NCBI RefSeq assembly: GCF_042466685.1
Contig: NZ_CP170448.1
Coordinates: forward strand, 4,092,001-4,156,000
DNA: 64,000 bases
Reading direction: 5' to 3'
DNA from: Vreelandella sp042466685
GTDB lineage: Bacteria; Pseudomonadota; Gammaproteobacteria; Pseudomonadales; Halomonadaceae
Part shown: positions 27,639 through 35,373 of the stretch, in pieces
How positions within the stretch are numbered: the stretch's first letter is position 1
Layout: every line of letters begins with the position of its first letter
The notes under the pieces: model-generated
Told to the model about the DNA's origin: nothing
Databases searched by the model: none
Seen by the model: the letters and a program-made list of their open reading frames with translations, nothing else
Program-made: the position numbers and the translations under genes

Positions 27639-28088
27639 TTATTTAACGTCCAGCAAATAGCCGTAAAAAGCAGTATTACGCTGCCAGCCCAATGATTCAT
27701 AAAGGTGCTGGGCACACTCGTTCTCTACCTGGGTCATTAATATCAAGCGTGCTACGCCGTGATCGTGGGCAAGCTGGGTGGCGGCTTCCATTAACGCCCT
27801 GCCCGTGCCCGTATCGCGACACTCTGGCAGCACAAACAGATCATTGAGCGTCCAGCGCGCATTCAAGCCCACCGTGGAAACGCCTGGGTATAGCTGCACA
27901 AAACCGGTCAGCTTCCCATCAGCGCCTTCACTGACCAAGACGCGCGAATCGGCCTGACCAAAGCGCTGGCGCAGAAAAGTACGTGCCGCATCAAGGTCAC
28001 TCGGCTGCTGATAAAACTGGCGATAGCCATCCAGCAGAGTTGTTAAAGCATCAAGATCGTTAATGGTAGCTAAACGAATCGTGGTCAC
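27639..28088 (-). CDS. GNAT-family N-acetyltransferase
   Basis: A 149-residue single GNAT domain with the acetyl-CoA loop CRDTGTGRALMEAA (a Q/RxxGxG variant) and the C-terminal LYESLGWQRNTAFYGYLL. Substrate unknown. I choose the GTG at 28088 because GGAGG lies eight bases upstream (28096-28100); the ATG at 28106 has no site and would place that Shine-Dalgarno inside the gene. It converges with the YbaK-family gene. Confidence 0.85.
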   Translation of the reverse strand: MTTIRLATINDLDALTTLLDGYRQFYQQPSDLDAARTFLRQRFGQADSRVLVSEGADGKLTGFVQLYPGVSTVGLNARWTLNDLFVLPECRDTGTGRALMEAATQLAHDHGVARLILMTQVENECAQHLYESLGWQRNTAFYGYLLDVK

Positions 28089-28213
28089 TGTGTAGCCTCC
28101 TGGCATGCATTACTGAATAAACTGCCTACTTTCTAACCTGAGTTTTTCAACATTCAGTAAACAACGTATCGCCAATGAAATACAGTATGTGTAACAGAAA
28201 CGGAGAGGTTGCC

Positions 28214-28819
28214 ATGCCCGCATTTATCGCCCCCGATGGACACTCTCGCTGCCAATGGTGTGGCGGCGCGCCGGAGTTTCTACCCTACCACGATAACGAG
28301 TGGGGCTTCCCGGTAGACAATGATCAGCGGCTATTTGAGAAGCTTTGCTTAGAGAGTTTTCAGTCTGGCCTGAGCTGGCGCACCATTCTCAATAAACGTG
28401 AGAACTTCCGCACCGCTTTTCACCATTTCGATTTTCATCAGATTGCCCACTTTAGCGAAGATGACGTGCAACGCTTGCTGCAAGACGCGGGGATTATTCG
28501 CCACCGAGGTAAAATTGAAGCCGTCATTAATAATGCCCAGCGGGCACAAGCAATGGTGGAACAGGAAGGTTCTCTGGCTGCCTTCTTCTGGCGTTACGAG
28601 CCAGACGCTGATTCACTCGCCGCTCCGCAAACCCAGACCACCTCGCCTGAATCCATCGCACTCTCCAAAGAGCTGAAAAAGCGCGGCTGGAAATTCGTTG
28701 GCCCAACAACCGCTTTTGCTTTTATGCAGGCGATGGGACTGCTCAATGATCACTCGCCAAGCTGCATCACCCGCGAGCGGGTCGAAAAGGCAAGACAGCG
28801 GTTTCAGCGACCGGTGTAA
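28214..28819 (+). CDS. tag: DNA-3-methyladenine glycosylase I
   Basis: Removes 3-methyladenine from alkylated DNA. The 201-residue protein has the Tag signature: zinc ligands CQWCGG near the N-terminus, YHDNEWGFPV, ESFQSGLSWRTILNKRENFR with the catalytic-pocket Glu and Trp, and the C-terminal HSPSCI pair that completes the zinc site. I use the ATG at 28214 behind GGAGAGG, since it starts the protein at the usual Tag position; the upstream ATG at 28175 adds 13 unrelated residues. Confidence 0.93.
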   Translation: MPAFIAPDGHSRCQWCGGAPEFLPYHDNEWGFPVDNDQRLFEKLCLESFQSGLSWRTILNKRENFRTAFHHFDFHQIAHFSEDDVQRLLQDAGIIRHRGKIEAVINNAQRAQAMVEQEGSLAAFFWRYEPDADSLAAPQTQTTSPESIALSKELKKRGWKFVGPTTAFAFMQAMGLLNDHSPSCITRERVEKARQRFQRPV

Positions 28820-28991
28820 CAAAAAAGGCGTGAGGCACTATACTTCTTGCATGCTTGGCAAACGAAGACGCCATAGACAGATGGCCTACCTGCGTATTAT
28901 CTGGGCATCTTCTTGTAGTAAGGTATGGTTCTTTAAGCACTCATCTATAAACCGAACAGCACGGGGACACCACGTTCCCAATGGGGTTAAT

Positions 28992-29717
28992 GTGGCTCAA
29001 CCGCTCTCTTCGCAGGCAGAATCCCGCGCATCGATTTGCAAGGCATGGAGCGTCCACGTATTTACTGCCAGCGGAGTGCTGCTCGGCACGATGGCGCTAC
29101 TCGCACTGGTCGATGATAATCCCGTTGCTTGCCTGCTCTGGCTAGGTGCCGCAATGATGATAGATGGGGTCGATGGCACGCTAGCACGTAAGTATGAAGT
29201 GAAAGCCATACTGCCCCATTTCGATGGCTCAACGCTTGATATGGTCATTGATTACCTGACCTGGGCCTTTATTCCTGCCCTGTTCATCTACTACTTCGTT
29301 GAATTGCCACCCTATTTAGGGCTGCTATCCGTATTTATCATTCTGCTGTCATCGATGTTCTGTTTCTGCAATGTCGATATGAAAAGCCAGGATAATTACT
29401 TTGTTGGCTTTCCTGCCGCCTGGAACATCGCCGCCGCCTATTTCTATATTCTCGATTTCCCACCGTTCATCACCTTTGCCGCTATCGTCTTTCTGGCCAT
29501 CCTTACCGTCACTAAGATGAAGTTCCTTCACCCTTTCCGGGTGCGCTTGTTCATGCCGTTCAATATCGCCATCACGCTAGTGTGGTGCGCGTGTACAACG
29601 TCGTTGGTACTCTCAAGCCCTGAGCACGCCACCTGGGCGCTATGGGGATGGGGCATCGCATCTGTTTACTTTGCCGGTATGTGTCTCTGGCGTACGGCGC
29701 AAGAGTGCTTTTATTGA
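28992..29717 (+). CDS. pcs: Phosphatidylcholine synthase
   Basis: Condenses CDP-diacylglycerol with choline to make phosphatidylcholine in the inner membrane. The frame has the CDP-alcohol phosphotransferase motif in the stretched form typical of Pcs: DGVDGTLAR, then FDGSTLDMVIDYLTW, plus about eight hydrophobic helices. The frame is open far upstream into the tag gene, but homology begins near ICKAWSVHVFTASG. I take the GTG at 28992 with GGGG six bases before it, giving 241 residues, the usual Pcs length. The start is uncertain. Confidence 0.85.
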   Translation: MAQPLSSQAESRASICKAWSVHVFTASGVLLGTMALLALVDDNPVACLLWLGAAMMIDGVDGTLARKYEVKAILPHFDGSTLDMVIDYLTWAFIPALFIYYFVELPPYLGLLSVFIILLSSMFCFCNVDMKSQDNYFVGFPAAWNIAAAYFYILDFPPFITFAAIVFLAILTVTKMKFLHPFRVRLFMPFNIAITLVWCACTTSLVLSSPEHATWALWGWGIASVYFAGMCLWRTAQECFY

Positions 29718-29751
29718 ACTCGCTGCCTAACATCACCAAGGAGCATGGAAG

Positions 29752-30444
29752 ATGTCACTGACCCCGCGGCAACAGGAGAAGTTCAGAGCGCTGGCGGCAG
29801 AGATCGAAGGAATCGATATCGAGGTCTACAAACGCTTTGAGCGCGATCCTCTGGAGCCGATCATCGGTCTTGGCAAGCCGAACTTGCGCATTGGCTTTTT
29901 CGGGCGCGACCCGGGGCGCGATGAGGTACGCCATGGCGAGCCCTTTATCGGCGCTGGCGGGCAACTGATTCGAAAGGCACTTTACGCACACCTGTATGAC
30001 GAGGAGATGCCGGACTTCGAGGCCTCGCGTGCCGTAGGAGAACACTTTTTCTGGATCAACACCGTTCCCTACAAGCCCGTCGGCAATAAGGCGTGGTCAA
30101 TGAAGGTCAAGCGCCACTTTCACGGCCTGATGAACGAAGTTCTGATCTCGCGCTGGGAGGGGCGGACGCTGATCACGCTGGGACGCGAGGCTTTCCTGTG
30201 GTTTGGCATTGGTCGTTCAAAGGAGGAGCGTGCGCGCCTGGAGAGCTTCTGGAAGAGTGAGAATCGCTTTGAGAGCAGTATCGAAGTGACGCTGGAGGAT
30301 GATCGGGGTGAAGAACAGGCCTTTACACTCTACCCACTGCCTCACCCCTCTCCCCTCAATCAGACCTGGTATACCCGCTTCCCGGGCCTCTTGAAGCAGC
30401 GTCTGGAGCAGTTGAATGTGCGTCCCGGCAATCTCACACTGTAA
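29752..30444 (+). CDS. Uracil-DNA glycosylase superfamily protein
   Basis: A 230-residue protein of the UDG fold. Motif A reads GFFGRDPGRDEVRHGEPFIG, the counterpart of GEAPG...GRPFVG in family 4 enzymes, and motif B reads HPSPLN, closer to SMUG/family 3. No Cys cluster for a 4Fe-4S centre is apparent, so it is not a standard family 4 enzyme. It may excise uracil or another deaminated base. It starts 34 bp after pcs with AAGGAG and may be co-transcribed with it. Confidence 0.8.
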   Translation: MSLTPRQQEKFRALAAEIEGIDIEVYKRFERDPLEPIIGLGKPNLRIGFFGRDPGRDEVRHGEPFIGAGGQLIRKALYAHLYDEEMPDFEASRAVGEHFFWINTVPYKPVGNKAWSMKVKRHFHGLMNEVLISRWEGRTLITLGREAFLWFGIGRSKEERARLESFWKSENRFESSIEVTLEDDRGEEQAFTLYPLPHPSPLNQTWYTRFPGLLKQRLEQLNVRPGNLTL

Positions 30445-30490
30445 AGACGCGCCCATCCTCTTTAAGGCGACCGCTGAGGTTGGAAGCTAA

Positions 30491-31438
30491 TCATGCAAGT
30501 GTGAAGTCCAGAAGCACCTTCTGGCCGCTTGGGCAAAGTGCCCTCTCGACCGCTTGCCGCCAATCTTGGCTAGGAAATACTTGATAATTTGGCATATCTA
30601 CCTCGCTCAAAAGTCGCCAGATATGGGAGAACTTATGCTGCCAAACCTCGGCAGACATCCTGGCTAAACTGTCGCGTAGATGAAACCTTCTATAGTGAGC
30701 CCTAGGTTTGGTATCCAACTGAATGGCCTGCCCAGTCAATAATCCATAGGCAAAAAACATCGCGCCAGGCGCCATTAACTGCAGGATATTCGATGCCACT
30801 GGGCCGCCCAAAGAATCAAATACCAACTCAGACTCCAGCGCAACATCCGAGATCTTCGACGCATCTCGAATCGACACCGGTTTGATACCGAGCTGTTCCA
30901 AGCGGGCAACTCGACTCTCGGAGCGGTATATGCCAGCAACTTCCCTGGCGCCGTGATGATATGCCCATGCTCCAAGATAATCAGCGCAATTCGACCCAGC
31001 TCCACTTAGAAGAACACGCTTCCCCCTTACAGGCCAAGTCTCAAGCATTGTTAGGGCAGCTAAAGGGTTAATGTAGGCACGTGCTGCGACCACATCAGGA
31101 ATAGCATCTGGGACGGGCACTGCGAGAGCAGGATCACAATCCAAAATGGTCTGCCAAGTGCCATCGCCTCGTAATGGGAGAACTCGCTTTCCGATCAAGT
31201 GGGCGTATTTTCGCGGGGCATAAATAACCCGGCCAACCCCTTCGTAACCAGCGACAGCGGGGAGCTTTATGCGGTGAGAATAAGCACCGGAGATGGGAAT
31301 CAAGTCAGATGGGTTAACTGGGGCACATAACATCCTCACCCTGAGCTTACCCTCACAGCGTGGAACGTTCGCGGTTTCCATGTTCAATGTTTCAAGCGGC
31401 TGTCCGAACGCGCGATAGGTGAGAGCATGACGACGCAT
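30491..31438 (-). CDS. MDR-family NAD(P)H-dependent oxidoreductase (enoyl reductase-like)
   Basis: A 315-residue medium-chain dehydrogenase/reductase without zinc ligands. The N-terminal APVNPSDLIPISGAYSH and LPAVAGYEGVGRVI resemble mitochondrial 2-enoyl-CoA/quinone reductases, and the nucleotide fold begins VLLSGAGSNCADYLGAWA, a variant of AxGxxG. It probably reduces an activated double bond or quinone with NADPH. Stand-alone; slightly lower GC and different codon style from neighbours, so transfer is possible but not shown. Confidence 0.8.
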   Translation of the reverse strand: MRRHALTYRAFGQPLETLNMETANVPRCEGKLRVRMLCAPVNPSDLIPISGAYSHRIKLPAVAGYEGVGRVIYAPRKYAHLIGKRVLPLRGDGTWQTILDCDPALAVPVPDAIPDVVAARAYINPLAALTMLETWPVRGKRVLLSGAGSNCADYLGAWAYHHGAREVAGIYRSESRVARLEQLGIKPVSIRDASKISDVALESELVFDSLGGPVASNILQLMAPGAMFFAYGLLTGQAIQLDTKPRAHYRRFHLRDSLARMSAEVWQHKFSHIWRLLSEVDMPNYQVFPSQDWRQAVERALCPSGQKVLLDFTLA

Positions 31439-31521
31439 GGGTACCTCGAAAATAGAGGGTGAATTCCCATGATCTAATATGAATAAGAATAAATGCTCAA
31501 GGTTGCGGTCTAGACGTGAAC

Positions 31522-32964
31522 TTAGATAATACTTGCCGAATGCGCCTGCGCTTCCTCCACCATCTCGGAAGCAAACTCCCCCACGGTACGCACGGCGTCT
31601 TCGATGCTGGGTGTTAACGTGAACGCATAGTTAAGGCGTAGGCATTGACGAAACTTACCCGAGGCGGAAAAAAGCGACCCCGGCGCTACGTGGATAGCAT
31701 GCTGCGCCAAGCGTTGGTTAAGGCGTACGCAATCCACGGCGGCGGGTAGCTCTACCCATAGCAAAAAACTGCCTTGGGGGTAGCTGATCCCCGCATCCTT
31801 AGGGAAGTAACGCTGCACCCAACTGATCATGATATCGCGCTGACGCTGATATTGGCGGGTGGCATAGCGGACGTGGCGCTCGTAGTGGCCTTTGGCGACG
31901 AATTCCGCTATGGCCAGCTGCGGCAGCGTGGCGGAGGCACCGGTGGAGACATACTTCATATGCAGTGCCTGATCGCGGTAGCGGCCCGGCGCCAGCCAAC
32001 CCACCCGCAGCCCTGGCCCCACGGTTTTGGAAAAGCCGCTGCACAGCATCACTCGCCCGTCGTCGTCGAAGGATTTTACGGTGCGCGGCCTGGGCAGAGT
32101 AAACGACAAATCGCCATAAATATCGTCTTCGATAATCGCCACATCAAAACGCTGGGCGAGCTGAAACAGTGCCCGCTTGCGTGCCTCACTCATGGTGTAG
32201 CCCAACGGGTTGTTGTAGGTGGGCGTGACCTGTATCGCGCGGATCGGCCACTGCTCCAACGCCAACTCCAGGGCTTCCAGACTGATACCCGTCTGTGGGT
32301 CGGTGGGTATCTCCAGGGCTTTTAAGCCGTTGGCCTTGAGTATCTGCATGGTGCCGTAAAAGCTGGGCGAGTCCACAGCCACCACATCGCCAGGCTGGGT
32401 AAGCGTGCGCAGCGCAATAGCGAGCGCCTCCTGACAGCCGGTGGTCACCATGATGTCGTCCGGGTGCAGCAAACAGCCAGAATTAATCGCCAGCCGTGCC
32501 ACCTGCTGGCGCAGTTCGGGGCTACCGCTCAACTTGTCGTAGTTGAACCCGTGCAGGTCATTGCTGCGATGCAGGCCAGCAAGGATTTTAGACAGCGGTC
32601 GCAGCGTCTCATATTCAAAATTCGGTATGCCTCGCCCCAAAAGCAGCCGCACATCATCACGCTGGGTCGCGACAAGCTCCAGCACTTGATCCCATTGAGA
32701 AATATCCAGCGGGCGCTGGGCAGGCCGAGAGACCGATGGCAACACCGATGGCACGCGACTGGGTAGCACGAAGTAGCCCGATTTAGGCCGCGACTCAATC
32801 AACGCTACATCTATCAGTTGCCGATAGGCTTCCTGGGCCGTTGAAATACTAACGTCTAGCTCCTGGCACACCGCCCGGATAGACGGTAGGCGGTCACCCA
32901 CGCGGTAAATACCGTGCTCGATACGTTCCCGCAAAATGGTAGCGACTTCTTCATAGCGCGTCAT
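31522..32964 (-). CDS. MocR/PdxR-type regulator: GntR domain fused to aminotransferase fold
   Basis: A 480-residue chimera: winged helix-turn-helix of the GntR type at about 1-75 (YRVGDRLPSIRAVCQELDVSISTAQEAYRQL), a linker, then a fold-type I aminotransferase domain with the PLP lysine in CSGFSKTVGPGLRVGW. Such proteins are regulators that sense PLP or amino compounds. The ATG at 32964 has GGAGGG upstream; a longer frame from 32994 lacks one. Its divergent partners are a DUF1127 gene and a PhzF-family gene, the likely targets. Confidence 0.9.
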   Translation of the reverse strand: MTRYEEVATILRERIEHGIYRVGDRLPSIRAVCQELDVSISTAQEAYRQLIDVALIESRPKSGYFVLPSRVPSVLPSVSRPAQRPLDISQWDQVLELVATQRDDVRLLLGRGIPNFEYETLRPLSKILAGLHRSNDLHGFNYDKLSGSPELRQQVARLAINSGCLLHPDDIMVTTGCQEALAIALRTLTQPGDVVAVDSPSFYGTMQILKANGLKALEIPTDPQTGISLEALELALEQWPIRAIQVTPTYNNPLGYTMSEARKRALFQLAQRFDVAIIEDDIYGDLSFTLPRPRTVKSFDDDGRVMLCSGFSKTVGPGLRVGWLAPGRYRDQALHMKYVSTGASATLPQLAIAEFVAKGHYERHVRYATRQYQRQRDIMISWVQRYFPKDAGISYPQGSFLLWVELPAAVDCVRLNQRLAQHAIHVAPGSLFSASGKFRQCLRLNYAFTLTPSIEDAVRTVGEFASEMVEEAQAHSASII

Positions 32965-33131
32965 AATACCCTCCCACCCACAGTCCGATAACAATACAGA
33001 TGCCCTTTCCAGCGACCATACAGAGGTATAACACGCCCTTCTGTATCCTGAAAATAATAAATCCTATATCTGTATTCAAACAGTCGCACTGAGTAATCTG
33101 GTTAGGCACTTAGCATTCAAGGAGAGCCGCC

Positions 33132-33344
33132 ATGCCACGCTTCAGCCTTACTCAGCTTCGCTACCAGTTAAGCTATCAACTGCGCCAGTATCGTCACTAC
33201 CGCCGTAGCCGCCGTCAACTGCTATCACTGGATGACAGGCTTCTTGAAGATATCGGTATTAACCGTACACAGGCGCTCAAAGAGGGTCATAAAGCGTTTT
33301 GGAAGCATACACCACTAGATGAGAGGTCTTATGAAAACCGCTGA
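33132..33344 (+). CDS. DUF1127 (YjiS-like) small basic protein
   Basis: A 70-residue protein with the DUF1127 core, RRQLLSLDDRLLEDIGINRTQALKEGHK, and an Arg/Tyr/Gln-rich N-terminus. Members of the family are small regulators; several act in RNA or phosphate metabolism control, but the role of this one is unknown. AAGGAG lies before the start. Its end overlaps the PhzF-family start by 14 bp, so the two are translationally linked. Confidence 0.88.
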   Translation: MPRFSLTQLRYQLSYQLRQYRHYRRSRRQLLSLDDRLLEDIGINRTQALKEGHKAFWKHTPLDERSYENR

Positions 33345-34203
33345 GTATTATCTACTCGACGTCTTTACCGATCAGCCGTTTACCGGCAACCCATTGGCGG
33401 TGTTTCTGGATGCCGATGGCTTGGCAACCAGTACCATGCAGACGCTGGCCAATGAGCTTAACCTAGCCGAAACGGTGTTTTTAAGTTCCGCCACTGAACC
33501 AAATCACTACCCGATGCGGATCTTTACGCCTACTCGTGAACTCCCTTTTGCAGGCCACCCCACGGTAGGCACTGCGCATCTGCTAGCGGGACTGAATTTA
33601 GTGAACCGCGAGCAAGGCGTTGTGTTAAAGCCTCCCATAGGCGAGCTAGTGGTTAATTACGAATATGATAGGGCAACGTTTAAGACCGCCCAGCCCGCCA
33701 TGGTCACCGACAGCACTATTGACCGCATCACTGCCGTTGAGCTGCTGGGATTGGACATCCATCAGGTGATTGGCGATCCGGTGATTGCCTCCTTCGGGCT
33801 GCCCTTTCATTTAATCGAACTCGCTGACGTGGCAGCGTTAGAGAGCGTGCATATTTCGACGACGACTTGGGCAAGTGCTGTTATGTCTAGCAGTGCCGTC
33901 CAGATTTACCTGTATGTGATTGAACAACAAGGCGAGACAGAAACGGTGATTAAAAGCCGCATGTTCTGTATGCATGCCAGTATTTGCGAAGACCCCGCTA
34001 CCGGCAGCGCCGCAGCCGCCTTAACCGGTTATTTAGCATCACTCCAGCCAAGCGTATTGCAGTGCAAGATTCATCAGGGTGTGGATATGGGGCGGCCCAG
34101 CGTTATCTATACCGCCGCCAATGGCGAGATTAAGCCCGGTTATGTAAAGGTTGGCGGTAACGCTGTGGTGGTGGGGAAGGGCACGCTTTATCTAAAGCAA
34201 TAG
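33331..34203 (+). CDS. PhzF-family isomerase/epimerase-like protein
   Basis: A 290-residue protein with the twofold diaminopimelate-epimerase-like fold of the PhzF family: VFTDQPFTGNPLAVFLDADGL, the catalytic Glu in ELNLAETVFL, LPFAGHPTVGTAHLL, and EDPATGSAAAALTGYL. The physiological reaction of most relatives is unknown; no phenazine genes are nearby. I use the ATG at 33331 behind GAGAGG. The divergent MocR-type regulator probably controls it together with the DUF1127 gene. Confidence 0.88.
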   Translation: MKTAEYYLLDVFTDQPFTGNPLAVFLDADGLATSTMQTLANELNLAETVFLSSATEPNHYPMRIFTPTRELPFAGHPTVGTAHLLAGLNLVNREQGVVLKPPIGELVVNYEYDRATFKTAQPAMVTDSTIDRITAVELLGLDIHQVIGDPVIASFGLPFHLIELADVAALESVHISTTTWASAVMSSSAVQIYLYVIEQQGETETVIKSRMFCMHASICEDPATGSAAAALTGYLASLQPSVLQCKIHQGVDMGRPSVIYTAANGEIKPGYVKVGGNAVVVGKGTLYLKQ

Positions 34204-34213
34204 CTAACAAGAC

Positions 34214-34246
34214 AAAAAAAGAGTGCCCACGGTATCGCGGACACTC
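34214..34246 (-). terminator. Rho-independent terminator of the hsp20 operon
   Basis: In minus-strand RNA, GAGUGUCCGCG pairs with CGUGGGCACUC (11 pairs including two G-U) around AUAC, followed by UUUUUUU. It lies 28 bp after the downstream hsp20 stop. Confidence 0.88.
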
Positions 34247-34273
34247 GGCCTGATAGTCATCTGTAGCTAACTG

Positions 34274-34672
34274 TTATGCCGCCTGCACCTCAATACGGCG
34301 CGTGCGGTGGCTATCTTTCTTGGGCAGCGTTAGCGTCAACACGCCATTAACAATAGTGGCAGTAATAGCATCACCATCAACCTCGTGACTGAGGCTAAAA
34401 CGCCGTGCGAAGCGCTGGCCACTTACCTCGGCATGCAGTGCGCTTAGCCCTTCTGGCATATTCAGCGCTATCTCACCTTCCAGGCTCAACACATTGTTGT
34501 CGAGCTCTACTTTCAGCGTTTCGTGGGTAACGCCAGGCATATCTGCCACCAGCTTAAGAGCATTGGACTCCTCGATAATATCCACCGCTGGCAGTAGCGT
34601 TTCTCTGCGTCGCTGATCATTGCCACGCTGCTGAAGCGGGGAGTGGTTGGATGAACGAACAACGTTATTCAT
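34274..34672 (-). CDS. Small heat-shock protein, second gene of the pair
   Basis: A 132-residue Hsp20: short N-terminal arm and an alpha-crystallin domain at about 30-125 (NALKLVADMPGVTHETLKVELDNNVLSLEGE), ending in VNGVLTLTLPKK. ATP-independent holdase that keeps unfolded proteins soluble. The ribosome site AGGAGG is strong and the gene is 36 bp downstream of the first hsp20, so the two share a transcript and the heat-responsive leader. The N-terminal arm is shorter than in its partner, and the C-terminal IxI motif is RRIEV rather than a clear IxI. Confidence 0.92.
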   Translation of the reverse strand: MNNVVRSSNHSPLQQRGNDQRRRETLLPAVDIIEESNALKLVADMPGVTHETLKVELDNNVLSLEGEIALNMPEGLSALHAEVSGQRFARRFSLSHEVDGDAITATIVNGVLTLTLPKKDSHRTRRIEVQAA

Positions 34673-34708
34673 GGTTTATACCTCCTGATCAAGGTTAACA
34701 AACATGAT

Positions 34709-35170
34709 TTACGCCGCCTGAACATCAATACGCCGCGGCTTGAGCTCTTCCCGTTTAGGCAGCACGATTTCGAACACACCATGGGCATGGCGAGCCTCTG
34801 CCCGCTCGGCATCTAAACCGTCGGGGAGCGCAATAGCGCGCACGAACTCACCGCTGGCGCGTTCACGGCGAAATACCGGGCGCGTACTGCCGTCCTCATT
34901 ACTTCCCTTCACAGCATCACGTTTGCCACGCAGCGTCAGCACATTGTCTTGAATATCAATGGTCAGATCCGAAGGTGCCAGCCCCGCAGCAAATACGTAG
35001 ACACGCACGGTGTCATCGCTACGCGCCACGTTGATCATGGGAAAACTACCTCGCGGCACCGCGCGAATATCCATCGCGTTGCCGTCGGGGAAGAAGCCAT
35101 CCAGCAGTTGACTAAACCAGTCAAACTGACGAGGCGAACCGGTTTCAAAACGCTTGAGATCATCGAACAT
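34709..35170 (-). CDS. Small heat-shock protein, first gene of the pair
   Basis: A 153-residue Hsp20 of IbpA-like plan: about 45-residue N-terminal arm, alpha-crystallin domain (DTVRVYVFAAGLAPSDLTIDIQDNVLTLRGKRD ...), and AHGVFEIVLPKRE near the end. The start is the ATG at 35170, eight bases after AGGAGG; a GTG at 35179 overlaps that site and is excluded. A sigma32-like promoter and a ROSE-like hairpin covering the ribosome site precede it, so both transcription and translation should rise with temperature. Confidence 0.92.
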   Translation of the reverse strand: MFDDLKRFETGSPRQFDWFSQLLDGFFPDGNAMDIRAVPRGSFPMINVARSDDTVRVYVFAAGLAPSDLTIDIQDNVLTLRGKRDAVKGSNEDGSTRPVFRRERASGEFVRAIALPDGLDAERAEARHAHGVFEIVLPKREELKPRRIDVQAA

Positions 35171-35178
35171 ATCGAACA

Positions 35179-35196
35179 CCTCCTACGTTAAGCAGA
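35179..35196 (-). promoter_or_regulatory. ROSE-like RNA thermometer hairpin on the hsp20 ribosome site
   Basis: In minus-strand RNA, UCUGCU pairs with the Shine-Dalgarno AGGAGG around loop UAACGU. The pairing is U-G, C-G, U-A, G opposite G, C-G, U-A: the U(U/C)GCU block with an internal G-G mismatch that defines ROSE elements of hsp20/ibpA genes. Such hairpins melt on heating. Confidence 0.75.
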
Positions 35197-35209
35197 CTGT
35201 GAGACTTGC

Positions 35210-35230
35210 GATAAGAGGCGGCCTCTTATC
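35210..35230 (-). promoter_or_regulatory. 5' hairpin of the hsp20 leader
   Basis: GATAAGAGG and CCTCTTATC (perfect 9-bp stem, CCG loop in minus-strand RNA; the DNA is a 21-bp palindrome). It precedes the ROSE-like hairpin, matching the multi-hairpin layout of ROSE leaders, where the upstream stem is stable and assists folding. Confidence 0.6.
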
Positions 35231-35261
35231 CACTCCACCGAAGCAGCCTCTACAGTTTGCA

Positions 35262-35289
35262 AAATAGGAGCGCTCAATCGATTTTCAAG
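35262..35289 (-). promoter_or_regulatory. Sigma32-like heat-shock promoter of the hsp20 operon
   Basis: On the minus strand CTTGAAA (35283-35289), 12 bases, then CTCCTATTT (35262-35270), close to the sigma32 consensus CTTGAAA-N(11-16)-CCCCATnT. Transcription would start near 35255, giving a leader of about 80 bases with both hairpins. Confidence 0.7.
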
Positions 35290-35373
35290 GGTCTGGATGG
35301 CAATTTTTTTGGACTTTTAAACCTGCCAAGGACAGCACATCAAGACCGCTTTAAAAACCGATGCTCACAGCGT

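Noticed and set aside
31774..32325. 183-codon open frame on the plus strand
   Set aside because: It is antisense to the well-supported MocR-type gene and has no family resemblance or ribosome site.
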